Shown here: positions 10,847-21,100 of the stretch, one piece after another
How the letters are laid out: each line of letters begins with the position of its first letter
Position numbering within the stretch: position 1 is the first letter of the stretch
NCBI GenBank assembly: GCA_004431415.1
Contig: QPMI01000556.1
Coordinates: 1 to 64,000 of the forward strand
From: Cyanophora paradoxa
Lineage: Eukaryota; Glaucocystophyceae; Cyanophorales; Cyanophoraceae
Reading direction: 5' to 3'
DNA length: 64,000 nucleotides
Notes under the pieces: generated by a model
Databases searched by the model: none
What the model was told of the DNA's origin: nothing
What the model saw: only the letters and a program-made list of their open reading frames with translations
Program-made: the position numbers and the translations under genes

Positions 10847-10899
10847 AAGAGTTGAAACCCAGTCCCGGCCCAGACTTTCTCCAGGATCAGAAATTGTCA

Positions 10900-11257
10900 G
10901 ACAAGTCAGGTGAGTTTTCTACCGACTTTTTTACTCCTACCACCCCTCGTACTCTTTTTTACTCGTAGTCTTTTTTACTCGTATCCCATCTCGTACCCTC
11001 CTTCTCTCGACATCTCGCACGAATACTCCTACCCCTCTTCACATCCTTTTTCGGTTGCATACTCTCGTGAGCTTTCATGTCCAGTATCATGCTACAAGTC
11101 GTACACCAGTTCAGACTCTACCTCGCTTGAAATCTCACCTGGAATGTCACCAGAAACGTCGTATCCAAATTTCCGTACCCTTTCTAAGTCTGCCCGGTGG
11201 TTAGGGACTTGGCACGGCAAACTCTCAGATCCAGAGAAAGTCTGGGCCAGACCCTGA
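10900..11257 (+). other. Pyrimidine-rich spacer inside inverted repeat; doubtful Ser/Tyr/Pro-rich ORF
   Basis: The spacer between the inverted heptamer arrays is strongly pyrimidine-rich on this strand and repeats TTTTTACTCGTA-like words (about 10924-10985). A 115-codon frame rich in Ser, Tyr and Pro runs through it, which is what such a base composition gives by chance, so I do not call a gene. It could be a regulatory or replication-linked spacer. Confidence 0.3.
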
Positions 11258-11263
11258 GTCTAA

Positions 11264-11322
11264 CTCTTCCCAAGTCCCAAGTCCCAAGTCCCAAGTCCCA
11301 AGTCCCAAGTCCCAAGTCCCAG
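11264..11322 (+). repeat. Heptamer array (CCCAAGT)n, copy 2
   Basis: AACTCTTCCCAAGT leads into about seven uninterrupted CCCAAGT units and ends CCCAGG. It lies just past the 3' end of the coiled-coil gene on the minus strand (stop at 11395). Confidence 0.9.
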
Positions 11323-11394
11323 GATCGCGCCAAGTCATAACTGAATAGTCGGCCAATTTTTACAAGTATGTACAATGGAATGACGCAATACTAT

Positions 11395-12438
11395 TTACAG
11401 CATCTCAAAGTCAGAATCATCGTCATCGGAAACCAAGTCAATCGGGGCCTCGGGCGCGGACTTAAGGGGAATGCGGGAAGGGCCTGCGCTGCCTGCACTA
11501 AGTCCTGCCGCTCCTGCTCGCGCTGCGCCGCCAAGGCCGCTGCCGCCTCTGCCTCGCGCCGCTGCTGAGCCTCGACGCGCGCCCTAAGTTCCGCTGCCTC
11601 CTTCTTCTTGCGCTCGGCAATCTTGGCCAGCGTCATCTCGCGACGAAGAAGGCGCTCGTGACGCAACTTGCGCCGGAGTTCGGCCATTTCGCGCTTGGCG
11701 ATGATGCGCTTCTCAATGGTCTTGACGTGCTGAGTCAGGCGCTTGCTGAAGTGTGACGTGACGCGAGAACGGGCAATGCCAGCGCCGATCTTCAAGTCTT
11801 TTCGTGTTCCTTGGCGGATTCTTGACTCGCTCGGAGTTGTCGGTGAATGACGTGGTCTCCATGAACTTCTTCTTGACGATTGACTTGGTCTTGATAATGC
11901 GGCGCTTGCGAGTCGGTTTTCGTTGTCGCCTTCAGAGTCGGAAGAGGACTCAGAGTCGTATGGAATCGGCACGTCAAAGTCGATAAAGTCGTTGATGTCA
12001 GACTCGGCGTCAGAGGCCTCGGACTCGGCGTCATCGACTGGCTCGGGAGCGGGCTCGGCGACGGCTGAGGGCAGATGACGACGATGACGGAGGGGGAAAT
12101 TCGTGAAGACTTGAGGGGATAGGCCCAGGCGAGCGTCTCGGCGGCAGACTCGGCGAAAAGCTTGGGTCGCCCCAGCCAGTGGGAGTCTTGACCCAGCCGG
12201 GACGGGGGCACGTCGACGGGCTCGGGCTTGGCTCGGGCTTGGGTTGCTTGGACTTGGGCAGAAGGGTGGATACAAAGTTGAGGTTGATGGTATGGAAGCC
12301 TTCTCCGCTGTGAGCTTGGTAGAGGTACCCCAGCTTGCGGGCACGCTTCTCCATTTCACGGGTAGGCCAATCGCGGGACTTAGCCCACATCTCACGGGCC
12401 TTGGCAAGGTCCTCGACAAGCTCAGAGGGAATCGACAT
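11395..12438 (-). CDS. Coiled-coil protein with acidic middle and acidic C-terminal tail (frameshifted)
   Basis: Best start is ATG 12436-12438 (MSIPSELVEDLAKAREMW), followed by TREMEKRARKLGYLYQAHS. A Pro/Ser-rich linker (about 12195-12245) leads to an acidic low-complexity region (DDAESEASDAESDINDFIDF, about 11975-12040) and a long, charged coiled coil (EKRIIAKREMAELRRKLRHE, about 11650-11715, continuing with ERKKKEAAELRARVEAQQ). In the frame ending at 11395 the tail reads VSDDDDSDFEML. Three or more one-base shifts separate these parts. An acidic tail and a basic coiled coil are common in nucleic-acid-associated or core proteins, but the function is unknown. Confidence 0.45.
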
Positions 12439-12942
12439 CTGCGCAAAGGAAGAGAGATCAGCAAAGGCAAAACGTGAGGTGACTGAGAGAGCGGACTTGT
12501 GAAAATTCGGAGAGGCGGGATTCCTTGGGCTGAGAGAAGGCGGCGAACCCGTTTCAAGAGTGAGCCAAAATGGCGGCGGACCGCGGTTTGTGGGCGATTT
12601 TTTTCGCGGTCTAGTTCGCAACGGAAAACGTTGCCAACTGGCCTGAAAAAAGCCAAATTTAGCGTTGGGCCGAAGGCAGAAAAAGGGAGCCGGCCTGACG
12701 GAAATCGCCCGAGTGCGTCCGCCGAAGGTCGAGTCTCGGGCCGGGGTACACCCTCAGGGGCCCCCCTGGCCCCTCACCCTGGTAGTACCCTCTCAAAGGG
12801 ATTTTCGAAGCCGTACAATTCTTGGTAAGTCTCGTAATCCGGGCTGTACCCCTCACAATCTGCGGGAGCCCCATTGAAAGCCTCCGTCTATCCTCTCTCA
12901 ATTCCCTGCGGAAAAGACTGCGGTCGCTTCGAGCTTCGCGCG

Positions 12943-13241
12943 TCACGCCAGCTGGCGTGGTCTATGATTGTTAGGGTTGTCGTAGCCTGGCCCCACCAGC
13001 CTCACGAAATTTTCGCGTATGGCCTCGGGGAGACTCTGGAAACGGTTCGTTGCGTGGAACTCAATCCATTCATTGAATCGACGCGGATATTGACGGATGA
13101 CTTCAAGCACGCCCTGTAAGTTGGGCTCTGGTGTTACGTCGGGATGTCATGTCCTGTGAGGTGCCAGCGCCAGAACTCGCGCAGCCTCTCGAATGCCATA
13201 TGCAACTCAAAGGGGAAATCGTAATAGAGATTGCCTGACAT
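12943..13241 (-). CDS. Unidentified ~100-residue protein (frameshifted)
   Basis: ATG at 13239-13241 (MSGNLYYDFPFELHMAFERL, then REFWRWHLTG). After one frame change near 13130-13145 the protein continues NLQGVLEVIRQYPRRFNEWI, EFHATNRFQSLPEAIRENFV, RLVGPGYDN and ends with TGA at 12943-12945. Aromatic-rich helices suggest a compact helical fold. Between this gene and the coiled-coil gene (12440-12940) only shifted, Arg/Pro-rich frames are seen. No family recognised. Confidence 0.4.
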
Positions 13242-13294
13242 TTTCTCCCCGTCCGAAAATTTCCCCGCTTTTGAGTCTAGACTCTGATTCCAAC

Positions 13295-13355
13295 TCTTCC
13301 CAAGTCCCAAGTCCAAGTCCCAAGTCCCAAGTCCCAAGTCCCAAGTCCCAGGTCC
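13295..13355 (+). repeat. Heptamer array (CCCAAGT)n, copy 3
   Basis: Same lead (AACTCTTCCCAAGT) and same orientation as copy 2, with one six-base unit, ending CCCAGGTCCC. Upstream TTTTGAGTCTAGACTCTGATTC echoes CCTGAGTCTAACTC before copy 2, so the repeated element is longer than the heptamers. It sits about 50 bp upstream of the gene starting at 13241 (-). Confidence 0.9.
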
Positions 13356-13493
13356 CATTTTTCTCCCATTTTGACTCGAGATTTTGCCCAAGTCCAAATC
13401 CGGACCGGGATTCGAACCCTCGTTTCGATCGATTTCACGCGTGAAAAACGCACTTTTCGGCCTTTTCGCATTTATTTTCTCTACCCGGCCCAA

Positions 13494-13694
13494 AATGGAC
13501 CCCTCCCCGAAATCGCGATCGAAAATGGTCGCGATCGTCTCGTTTTCGCGATCGTCGTGATCGGAATCGTCATCGCGATCGTCGCGATCATGGTGATCAC
13601 CAGCCTCGTCTACGGTACCCCCAGCTGTGACCCGGAGGTTATAAGAACCTCCGCAATCCAAGCGTCACTTCCGAGTCTCGAGCTCTCGGGTTGA
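13494..13694 (+). CDS. Possible small single-span membrane protein
   Basis: ATG at 13494 (MDPSPKSRSK) is followed, after one frame change, by a long aliphatic helix (VFAIVVIGIVIAIVAIMVIT, about 13542-13600), a short Cys-containing tail and TGA at 13692-13694. This would give a short polar N terminus plus one membrane helix, a layout common among small viral membrane proteins. However, the helix-coding DNA is a simple run of GATCG-like words (about 13510-13590), so it may be a repeat that only looks coding. Confidence 0.25.
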   Translation, partial: NGPLPEIAIENGRDRLVFAIVVIGIVIAIVAIMVITSLVYGTPSCDPEVIRTSAIQASLPSLELSG

Positions 13695-13721
13695 CTTTTC
13701 GCGTTTGGCCCATTGTTGGCC

Positions 13722-14113
13722 CTCATATATATTGAGGGCGGGGCGGGGCCGGGGCCCCGGGCTAGAGCATGTCCATGAGTCCTCCATGCCCACCGCCGCC
13801 GCCTCCTCCTTCACCGCCGCCCCCCCCCCCCCCCCCCCCCCCCGCCGCCCCCGCCGCCTCGGGGCCGGCGCCAGCTTCCCGATGAACTACGCGCGCGCGC
13901 CCCCGCCGGGCCCCGGCCGCGGGCCTGGGCCCCAGGCCCCCAGCCCGCCGGCCCGGCCCGCCGTACGGTAGAAGGGATGACATTCAGCAACCCCGCCCCG
14001 GGGGGTTCAAGCGTGAGGGGTTCAAGACTAGGAAACGGCGGAGGAGGGCCGGCGCGGGGGCGGGGGCCCCGGGGCCCGGGCCGGCCGGGGGCGGCGGGGG
14101 GCCCCGGGCTAGA
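13722..14113 (-). pseudogene. Partial copy of Ku80 last exon plus 3' spacer (copy 1, frameshifted)
   Basis: Read on the minus strand this contains the Ku80 C-terminal signature: a stretch matching FIGKLAP at about 13865-13895, a poly-C/Gly tract, then GMED and MDML with stop CTAG at about 13763-13766. One base is missing within the final motif (ATGAGTCCTCC where the functional gene has ATGAAGTCCTCC), so it is out of frame. The accompanying spacer (13964-14113) is shared with copy 2 at 18.72-19.11 kb. No other Ku80 exon is present here. Confidence 0.75.
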
Positions 14114-15056
14114 GCGGAGAGATAGCCTAAGGTGGCTTAGGTGTGGCGGTAGAGTTTAGACTCTGCCCTGTCGGGCAAGATTTGCTTGCACTGGGTGTCC
14201 TTTATCAACTCTAACCGTCCCGGGCGGCTGGCGCACGCAGGTACGAGGCCTGGTCATCAAATCCCGGACAGGCGAGGTACGCGCGTGACCGCGGCAGCTC
14301 GCTCTGTTTCTGCTCCGTGATGACGTGCAGAGCTTCATCAGCGGGGAGTCGTTACGACGGGGCCGTCTACGGCGATTGCGAAGCGGGCGCACCTCAAGGT
14401 GGCCGGACATCGCGTGGCGTCAACGCCTGGGCCTCGTGTGGGCCAATAGTGCGAGGAAAGATAGAGTAAACGAATTCCGAACGTACCATAACCGCTTTGG
14501 ATACTTCAGAAGGCGCGGTTTGAATTTCAGCATGCCGCATGGCGACATGGCGAGCTGAAGGAGCATCACGACAGTGCCGGAAGAACCTGAGCTCGGAGCT
14601 CATGAGTCTGCATATGCCGGAGAGCAAGAGGGGCACGCACCGAGCTTCGAAGCTTCACGGGTATGCGAATAGGAGGGGGCGTGAACGCCACGGGGGTACG
14701 AGTTTAAACCCCGTTCATATGTATATGCAGTTGCAGCTGCGCTGCGCGCAGCGCATACGTAACGTGCATTCGTGCATTACGAGGTGAGCTCTGAAGTTCC
14801 TTCGAAATCTCGAACGGCAGTGAGATCTAGATTTATACTTCAAGGCTTGCAGAACTCGAGAGAGTACTATGCTCGAGGCTGAGCTTGAGCGGAATTCGAA
14901 TGCTCAGGCAGCGCGTGCCATTATGTAATTTGATTCATAACAGCCGAGGCGCAGCGCGCGGCGGGGGGCGGCCGCGCGCTGCGCCGAGGCTGTACCCACC
15001 ACTGACCCGACGGCGTTGAAGCCATCCGGCCGCGGCCTGCAGGGAATCGCGATTGG
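14114..15056. repeat. Long direct repeat R1 (943 bp)
   Basis: Nearly identical to 17473-18414. The only difference I found is one G in a run (GGAGGGGGCG here, GGAGGGGCG there, about 14673). It contains a strong GC hairpin (about 14946-14985, with arms GGCGCAGCGCGCGGC and its complement) and the CCCGGG-rich edges seen in the Ku80-exon repeats. Short frames (for example 14156-14410, -) are repeated in both copies but have no recognisable product. Confidence 0.9.
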
Positions 15057-15257
15057 TTTTGCGATTGCGAGCATGGACAGGAAATATGAAAGCCCAATTG
15101 CAAGTGCGCACGTGCATGCGGGGCTTTAGCCAGAGAAGTATCGATGGCCATATCCTGTCGCTCGCGTCAGAGCAGGCAGGCGGCCACCGATGAATGAAAA
15201 GTCATCACGTTGAGGATAGGGGGAATTTCGCAATTCCAAGGCGATAGAGAAATGAGT

Positions 15258-16525
15258 ATATCGTTAACGATGGGTATTGGGGTACGCTCTTGCGGAAGCG
15301 GCGATCTAGGGTACGCCATATTGAAAAGGCTTAGGGGCTGCGATGGCGCCGAGGCTCGATTGCGGGTACGTCGCGGTTGACGAAACTAGGGGTACGTCGT
15401 TAACGACGGGCATGGGGGTACGCTCTTGCGGAAGCGGCGATCTAGGGTACGCCATATTGAAAAGGCTTAGGGGCTGCGATAGCGCCGAGGCTTGATTACG
15501 GGTACGTCGCGGTTGACGGAACTAGGGGTACGTCGTTAACGACGGGCATGGGGGGTACGCTCTTGCGGAAGCGGCGATCTAGGGTACGCCATATTGAAAA
15601 GGCTTAGGGGCTGCGATAGCGCCGAGGCTCGATTGCGGGTACGTCGCGTTTGACGGAACTAGGGGTACGTCGTTAACGACGGGCATAGGGGGTACGCTCT
15701 CGCGGAAGCGGCGATCTAGGGTACGCCATATTGAAAAGGCTTAGGGGCTGCGATAGCGCCGAGGCTCGATTGCGGGTACGTCGCGGTTGACGGAACTAGG
15801 GGTACGTCGTTAATGACGGGCATAGGGGGTACGCTCTCGCGGAAGCGGCGATCTAGGGTACGCCATATCGAAAAGGCTTAGGGGCTGCGATAGCGCCGAG
15901 GCTTGATTACGGGTACGTCGCGGTTGACGGAACTAGGGGTACGTCGTTAACGACGGGCATGGGGGGTACGCTCTTGCGGAAGCGGCGATCTAGGGTACGC
16001 CATATTGAAAAGGCTTAGGGGCTGCGATAGCGCCGAGGCTCGATTGCGGGTACGTCGCGGTTGACGGAAATAGGGGTGCGCCGTTAACGACGGGCATAGG
16101 GGGTACGCTCTCGCGGAAGCGGCGATCTAGGGTACGCCATATTGAAAAGGCTTAGGGGCTGCGATAGCGCCGAGGCTCGATTGCGGGTACGTCGCGGTTG
16201 ACGGAACTAGGGGTACGTCGTTAATGACGGGCATAGGGGGTACGCTCTCGCGGAAGCGGCGATCTAGGGTACGCCATATTGAAAAGGCTTAGGGGCTGCG
16301 ATAGCGCCGAGGCTTGATTACGGGTACGTCGCGGTTGACGGAACTAGGGGTACGTCGTTAACGACGGGCATGGGGGGTACGCTCTTGCGGAAGCGGCGAT
16401 CTAGGGTACGCCATATTGAAAAGGCTTAGGGGCTGCGATAGCGCCGAGGCTCGATTGCGGGTACGTCGCGGTTGACGGAAATAGGGGTACGCCGTTAACG
16501 ACGGGCATGGGGGGTACGCCATTGT
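15258..16525 (+). repeat. 137-bp satellite array, about 9 units, with 3-unit higher-order period
   Basis: GGTACGCTCT-type landmarks recur at 15281, 15418, 15554, 15691, 15828, 15965, 16102, 16239, 16376 and 16513, i.e. every 137 bp with one 136-bp step. Variant positions (TTGCGG or TCGCGG after GGTACGCTC; TTGATTACGG or TCGATTGCGG; TTAATGACGG or TTAACGACGG) cycle with period three from 15691, giving a 411-bp higher-order unit. No coding capacity. Confidence 0.95.
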
Positions 16526-17472
16526 TGAAGCGTTAATCTAGGGTACGGTATTTAAACGTTTGATTGACGTTATTGATCCGACGGGCAAGTCGTGCTAGAA
16601 GGAGATCCAGGACGCACCTCAATTTGCAAGATCGAGGATGGAGCATCTGGCTGCATCTGGATCGATGAATGCTTTGAGCGGGGCGAGAAAGGATAGCTTG
16701 ACTATCAAATACACGCACTTGCCTAGTCCTGTGCCTGGCGAAGGGCTCGTGCTGCCACGGTCTTGTTGGTGCTGGAAGCTCCAGAAGCTCAGAAAAAGAG
16801 CGTTCCTTTTCCTTTGCGTAAGCCAGGGGAGACCTGCGATAAGGCGCGATTGGTCGCGGCGCGGTGAAGCGCAAGATAAGGAAAGCGCGGCAGGGCGCGG
16901 TTCACATACGAGCAAGGCATCCGGAAACGGAGGAGAAGCTGTGGCCGCTCCGCGGGACAGCGTGAAGCGCGCAGCTGATCGCCGTGTTCGCTTCTGCACC
17001 TACTGGCGCGAGTAAGATGAACTTGAGCTCAATATGCGCTCAAGGAACGAGCTGCGGACATGCCGTGGTCGACGACGATAATTTGCTAAAGTTGGCCGGC
17101 AGCTCTGCGCCGTACCGGATTAGTGCATAGAAGAGATCTATCAACTATGCCAGCCTCACGTTGCTAAGCACGTGGCGTTTCATGTGTGAAGGTCGAGAGT
17201 TCTGAGTCGCGGAGGTTTTGCAATTTGATCGTCATCACGGAAGGACCTGCGATCAGCAAGTCATCAGAGCGAAGCTGCGGCATGAGCTGAGCAGCCGGGA
17301 TTGACGGTAGGGAGGAAAGCAGAACCGCGGATGTCGCGGCGAGTGGAACACCTAACCGGGCGGTGGGCCCGGATCCGACGCGGGGGAGGACTTGCCACTA
17401 GGGTCACCGGGAGGTCATCACTTATAGGTTGTCCAAGCCTATAAGCTCGCTGAGCGGCGAGGCAAGAAGCGC
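16526..17472. other. Unique sequence between satellite and second long repeat; no gene recognised
   Basis: About 0.95 kb of moderate-GC sequence with overlapping open frames on both strands (16533-16999) but no motif, domain or codon bias that favours one. A small hairpin lies at about 17418-17447 (CTTATAGGTTGTCCAAGCCT followed by ATAAG). I see no RNA gene. Confidence 0.4.
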
Positions 17473-18414
17473 GCGGAGAGATAGCCTAAGGTGGCTTAGG
17501 TGTGGCGGTAGAGTTTAGACTCTGCCCTGTCGGGCAAGATTTGCTTGCACTGGGTGTCCTTTATCAACTCTAACCGTCCCGGGCGGCTGGCGCACGCAGG
17601 TACGAGGCCTGGTCATCAAATCCCGGACAGGCGAGGTACGCGCGTGACCGCGGCAGCTCGCTCTGTTTCTGCTCCGTGATGACGTGCAGAGCTTCATCAG
17701 CGGGGAGTCGTTACGACGGGGCCGTCTACGGCGATTGCGAAGCGGGCGCACCTCAAGGTGGCCGGACATCGCGTGGCGTCAACGCCTGGGCCTCGTGTGG
17801 GCCAATAGTGCGAGGAAAGATAGAGTAAACGAATTCCGAACGTACCATAACCGCTTTGGATACTTCAGAAGGCGCGGTTTGAATTTCAGCATGCCGCATG
17901 GCGACATGGCGAGCTGAAGGAGCATCACGACAGTGCCGGAAGAACCTGAGCTCGGAGCTCATGAGTCTGCATATGCCGGAGAGCAAGAGGGGCACGCACC
18001 GAGCTTCGAAGCTTCACGGGTATGCGAATAGGAGGGGCGTGAACGCCACGGGGGTACGAGTTTAAACCCCGTTCATATGTATATGCAGTTGCAGCTGCGC
18101 TGCGCGCAGCGCATACGTAACGTGCATTCGTGCATTACGAGGTGAGCTCTGAAGTTCCTTCGAAATCTCGAACGGCAGTGAGATCTAGATTTATACTTCA
18201 AGGCTTGCAGAACTCGAGAGAGTACTATGCTCGAGGCTGAGCTTGAGCGGAATTCGAATGCTCAGGCAGCGCGTGCCATTATGTAATTTGATTCATAACA
18301 GCCGAGGCGCAGCGCGCGGCGGGGGGCGGCCGCGCGCTGCGCCGAGGCTGTACCCACCACTGACCCGACGGCGTTGAAGCCATCCGGCCGCGGCCTGCAG
18401 GGAATCGCGATTGG
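17473..18414. repeat. Long direct repeat R2 (942 bp)
   Basis: Second copy of R1, same orientation, one G shorter in a G run. It diverges abruptly after GGAATCGCGATTGG into the 36-bp tandem repeat. Confidence 0.9.
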
Positions 18415-18486
18415 CGGTCGTCCATGCGCACCCGCCTGGCCCAGGCTCGGCGGTCGTCCATGCGCACCCGCCTGGCCCAGGCTCGC
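18415..18486 (+). repeat. 36-bp tandem duplication
   Basis: The word CGGTCGTCCATGCGCACCCG with its continuation CCTGGCCCAGGCTCG occurs twice in succession directly after R2. Confidence 0.85.
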
Positions 18487-18643
18487 AGGTCCCCCGAGAG
18501 CGCCCCGCTCGCCTCTGAGTCGACCTATGCGCATGACATGCGACTCGTGATGCGAGTATGCGAGAGTCAGAGAGTCAGGTTACAGTACGCATCTCGGATC
18601 ATGGGATTCATGGCATGCCGCACGGCCCGCACCGTGGCACGCC

Positions 18644-18663
18644 GCATGCCGCATGCGGCATGC
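18644..18663. repeat. Perfect 20-bp palindrome
   Basis: GCATGCCGCATGCGGCATGC equals its own reverse complement. It lies within a run of GCATGCCGCA-like words (about 18612-18670). Confidence 0.85.
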
Positions 18664-18718
18664 CGCATATGCGCGCGGCGTCGACTTTGCAATTGGCGCC
18701 ATGCTACGTATACCGTGA

Positions 18719-19114
18719 TCATATATATATTGAGGGCGGGGGCGGGGCCGGGGCCCCGGGCTAGAGCATGTCCATGAGGTCCTCCATGCCCACCGCCGCC
18801 GCCTCCTCCTTCACCGCCGCCCCCCCCCCCCCCCCCCCCCCCCCCGCCCCCGCCGCCCCCGCCGCCTCGGGGCCGGCGCCAGCTTCCCGATGAACTACGC
18901 GCGCGCGCCCCGCCGGGCCCCGGCCGCGGGCCTGGCCCCAGGCCCCCAGCCCGCCGGCCCGGCCCGCCGTACGGTAGAAGGGATGACATTCAGCAACCCC
19001 GCCCCGGGGGGTTCAAGCGTGAGGGATTCAAGACTAGGAAAGGGCGGAGGAGGGCCGGCGCGGGGGCGGGGGCCCCGGGGCCCGGGCCGGCCGGGGGCGG
19101 CGGGGGGCCCCGGG
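18719..19114 (-). pseudogene. Partial copy of Ku80 last exon plus spacer (copy 2, C-terminal motif intact)
   Basis: Same content as copy 1. Here the minus-strand end reads GMEDLMDML followed by TAG (about 18765-18795), in frame and differing from the real gene by one Phe-to-Leu change. It abuts the functional Ku80 3' end at 19115, so it looks like a tandem duplication of the terminal exon. It could serve as an alternative last exon or be a relic. Confidence 0.75.
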
Positions 19115-21068
19115 CTAGAGCATGTCCATGAAGTCCTCCATGCCCTCCGCCGCCGCCTCCCCCTTGGGCTCGGCCCCCCCCTCCTCCTCCTCCTCCTTCA
19201 CCGCCGCCCCCGCCCCCGCCCCCGCCCCCGCCTCGGGCCCCGGCGCCAGCTTCCCGATGAACTGCGCGCGCGCGCGCGCGGGGCGCGCGTCAGAGAAGGC
19301 GGCGCGGGGCGGGAGAGAGGGGAGGGGGGAAGGGCGGGGCCGCGCCTGGCGGGCCTCGTCGGGGGTGACGGAGCCGGCCTCGCCGTACACCTCGTCCCCC
19401 GTGATCAGCGACACCTGCCGGCCCCGCCCGGGGCCCCGCTCAAGGCAGGCGGGCGGGCGGGCGAGGCGATCGAGGCGGGGCGATCGAGGATGCTTGAGCG
19501 CGCGTGGATGTTGCTCTAGAATCCGATCGAGGCGGGGCGGTCGAGGATGCTTAAGCGCGCGTGGGTGCTGCTCTGGAATCCGGAAGAGGGGGGAGGAGGG
19601 CGGCGCACGTCCTTGGCGACGACGTGCGCCTCCCAGAACTCCCGGCGCGGCCCGGGGCCTTCCAGGCACAGCGCCTTCAGCCGCCGCAGGAACTCGTTGA
19701 ACCGCCGCGGCTCCTCGTTCTGCGCGGGAGGAGGGGTCGCGGGTGGAGGGGCGGGGCAGGGGAGGGCGGGGGCCAGGGTGCGGACCGTGACGCAGCCCTC
19801 GCGGAGGGCGGCGAGGGCGTCGGCGACCTTGCGGAAGAGGGCGGCGCTGCCCCGCGGGGCCTCCAGCAGCCGCAAGATCACCTGCGCGCCCCGCCCCGCC
19901 CCGCCCCGCGCTCGGAGCGGCGACACGCGGGGGACGGGCGGGCGGGCGGGGCCGGGGCCGGGGGCGGGCCTCGGAGAGGCCGGAGACGGCCTCCTCGACG
20001 CGGTCGCGCGAGCGGTCCCCGATGATCGCCTCGAAGCTGCCCCGCGGGTCCTCGCTCGTCACCTTCGCCGGCCGCCGCCCCTCCGCCATGATGCTCTGTC
20101 CTCCCCGCCGTGAGCGCGGCGGGGAGAAGGGGGGCGGGGGCGGGGAGGGGGAGGGGGCCCACGTCGATTCGGAGCTCCTGGGAGGGGATGGGCGCCGTCG
20201 CCGCCGGCGCGTCCCTCGCCCGCTGCCGCCCGTCTCGGCGGGGGCGGGAGGGAAGGAAGGGAGGGGGCGGGGCGGGGGGACCTTGGCGTCGGGCCCGTCG
20301 GCGTCGGCGGCGTCCCAGGCCGAGGCCGGCCGCTTCGCCCCCGGCGTCCCGTCCGCCCCCGCCTCGCCCCGCCTCGCCGCCTTCTCTGCGGCCCCGCCCC
20401 CGCGCCTCAGCCGGGCCGGGCGGCGCGGGGCGCACGCCAGGCCCGTCGCACCGATCTTGGCGAGGGGGAAGAGCTCGCGGAAGCGCTCGACCTCCTTCGC
20501 GCAGTGGGGCAGCACCTCCTCCGACGGGTCAACCATCCTGCGGGGGGCGCGGCCTCGGGCGGGCGGAGGGGGGCACGGGGGGACCGCGTGCACCGCGCGA
20601 GGCGCTCGTCCTCGACGGGGACGGGGCAGGTCGGGTCCAGCGCCCGCGCCGGCAGCGTCCGGTACAGCCGCTGCGCGCAGGCGGAGGAGCTCGCCCGGCC
20701 GCCGCCGCGCGGGGCGGGCGAGGGCGGGCGAGGGCGAGGGGGAGGGCGCGCCTGGAGGGCGGGGTTGAACGTGTTCTTCGGCTTCAGCAGCTCGCCCCCG
20801 GCGCTGCGCGGAGGAGCGTTCAGATCGGCGCAAGGCCAAACGACGCGGGCAGACGGGGCGGGCGGCAGGCACTCGGCGGCGACGGCGGGCGACGTGAGGT
20901 CCATGGCGCGGATGAGGGCCTCGGCGGCGGCGAGCTGCTCCCCGCTCGGCCCCCGCCGCGCGTCCCTCGCGAAGTCCTCGAACTGGAGCTCCCGGATGTC
21001 CTCCGCGAAGGGCAGCTGCACGAACACGAAGCCCTCGTACCCCGCCTTCACCCCTGCCCCGGGAGGTG

Positions 21069-21100
<32 letters not shown>

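Larger units (their letters stand above)
1..13700. mobile_element. Putative integrated virus-like segment (structural and fibre-type genes)
   Basis: Block of closely packed, apparently intronless but frameshifted coding fragments on both strands, clearly less GC-extreme than the gene island to its right. The diagnostic pieces are an S74-type chaperone domain at the end of a fibre-like gene (about 6480-6777, +) and a facing gene with fibronectin-III-like repeats and a glycine-rich end (6798-8902, -). Long coiled-coil stretches and a single-membrane-span protein also fit a virion-protein cluster. I see no major capsid protein, packaging ATPase, polymerase or integrase, so it cannot be assigned to a virus group; polinton-like virus, virophage-like or larger DNA-virus remnants are all possible. 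The left end lies outside the window and the right edge is the Ku80-exon repeat near 13.72 kb. Confidence 0.5.

Noticed and set aside
10808-13355. CCCAAGT arrays as telomere or interstitial telomere repeats
   Set aside because: The unit is not a known telomere repeat type (no TTAGGG/TTTAGGG relation), arrays are only 5-8 units and lie between genes in both orientations.
1-13700. Bacterial or phage contamination
   Set aside because: Not fully excluded, but the segment continues into algal Ku80-exon repeats without a break and has no ribosome-binding-site pattern; an integrated eukaryotic virus-like segment fits better.
14156-14410. 84-codon minus-strand ORF repeated at 17515-17769
   Set aside because: Its identity is explained by the long direct repeats; composition is Arg-rich as expected by chance and no motif is seen.
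15258-16525. CRISPR or minisatellite-coded protein
   Set aside because: The 137-bp period is not a multiple of three, has stops in all frames and no spacers.
14114-18414. LTR retrotransposon bounded by R1 and R2
   Set aside because: No primer-binding site, polypurine tract, gag or pol is seen between the repeats; only satellite and unique sequence.
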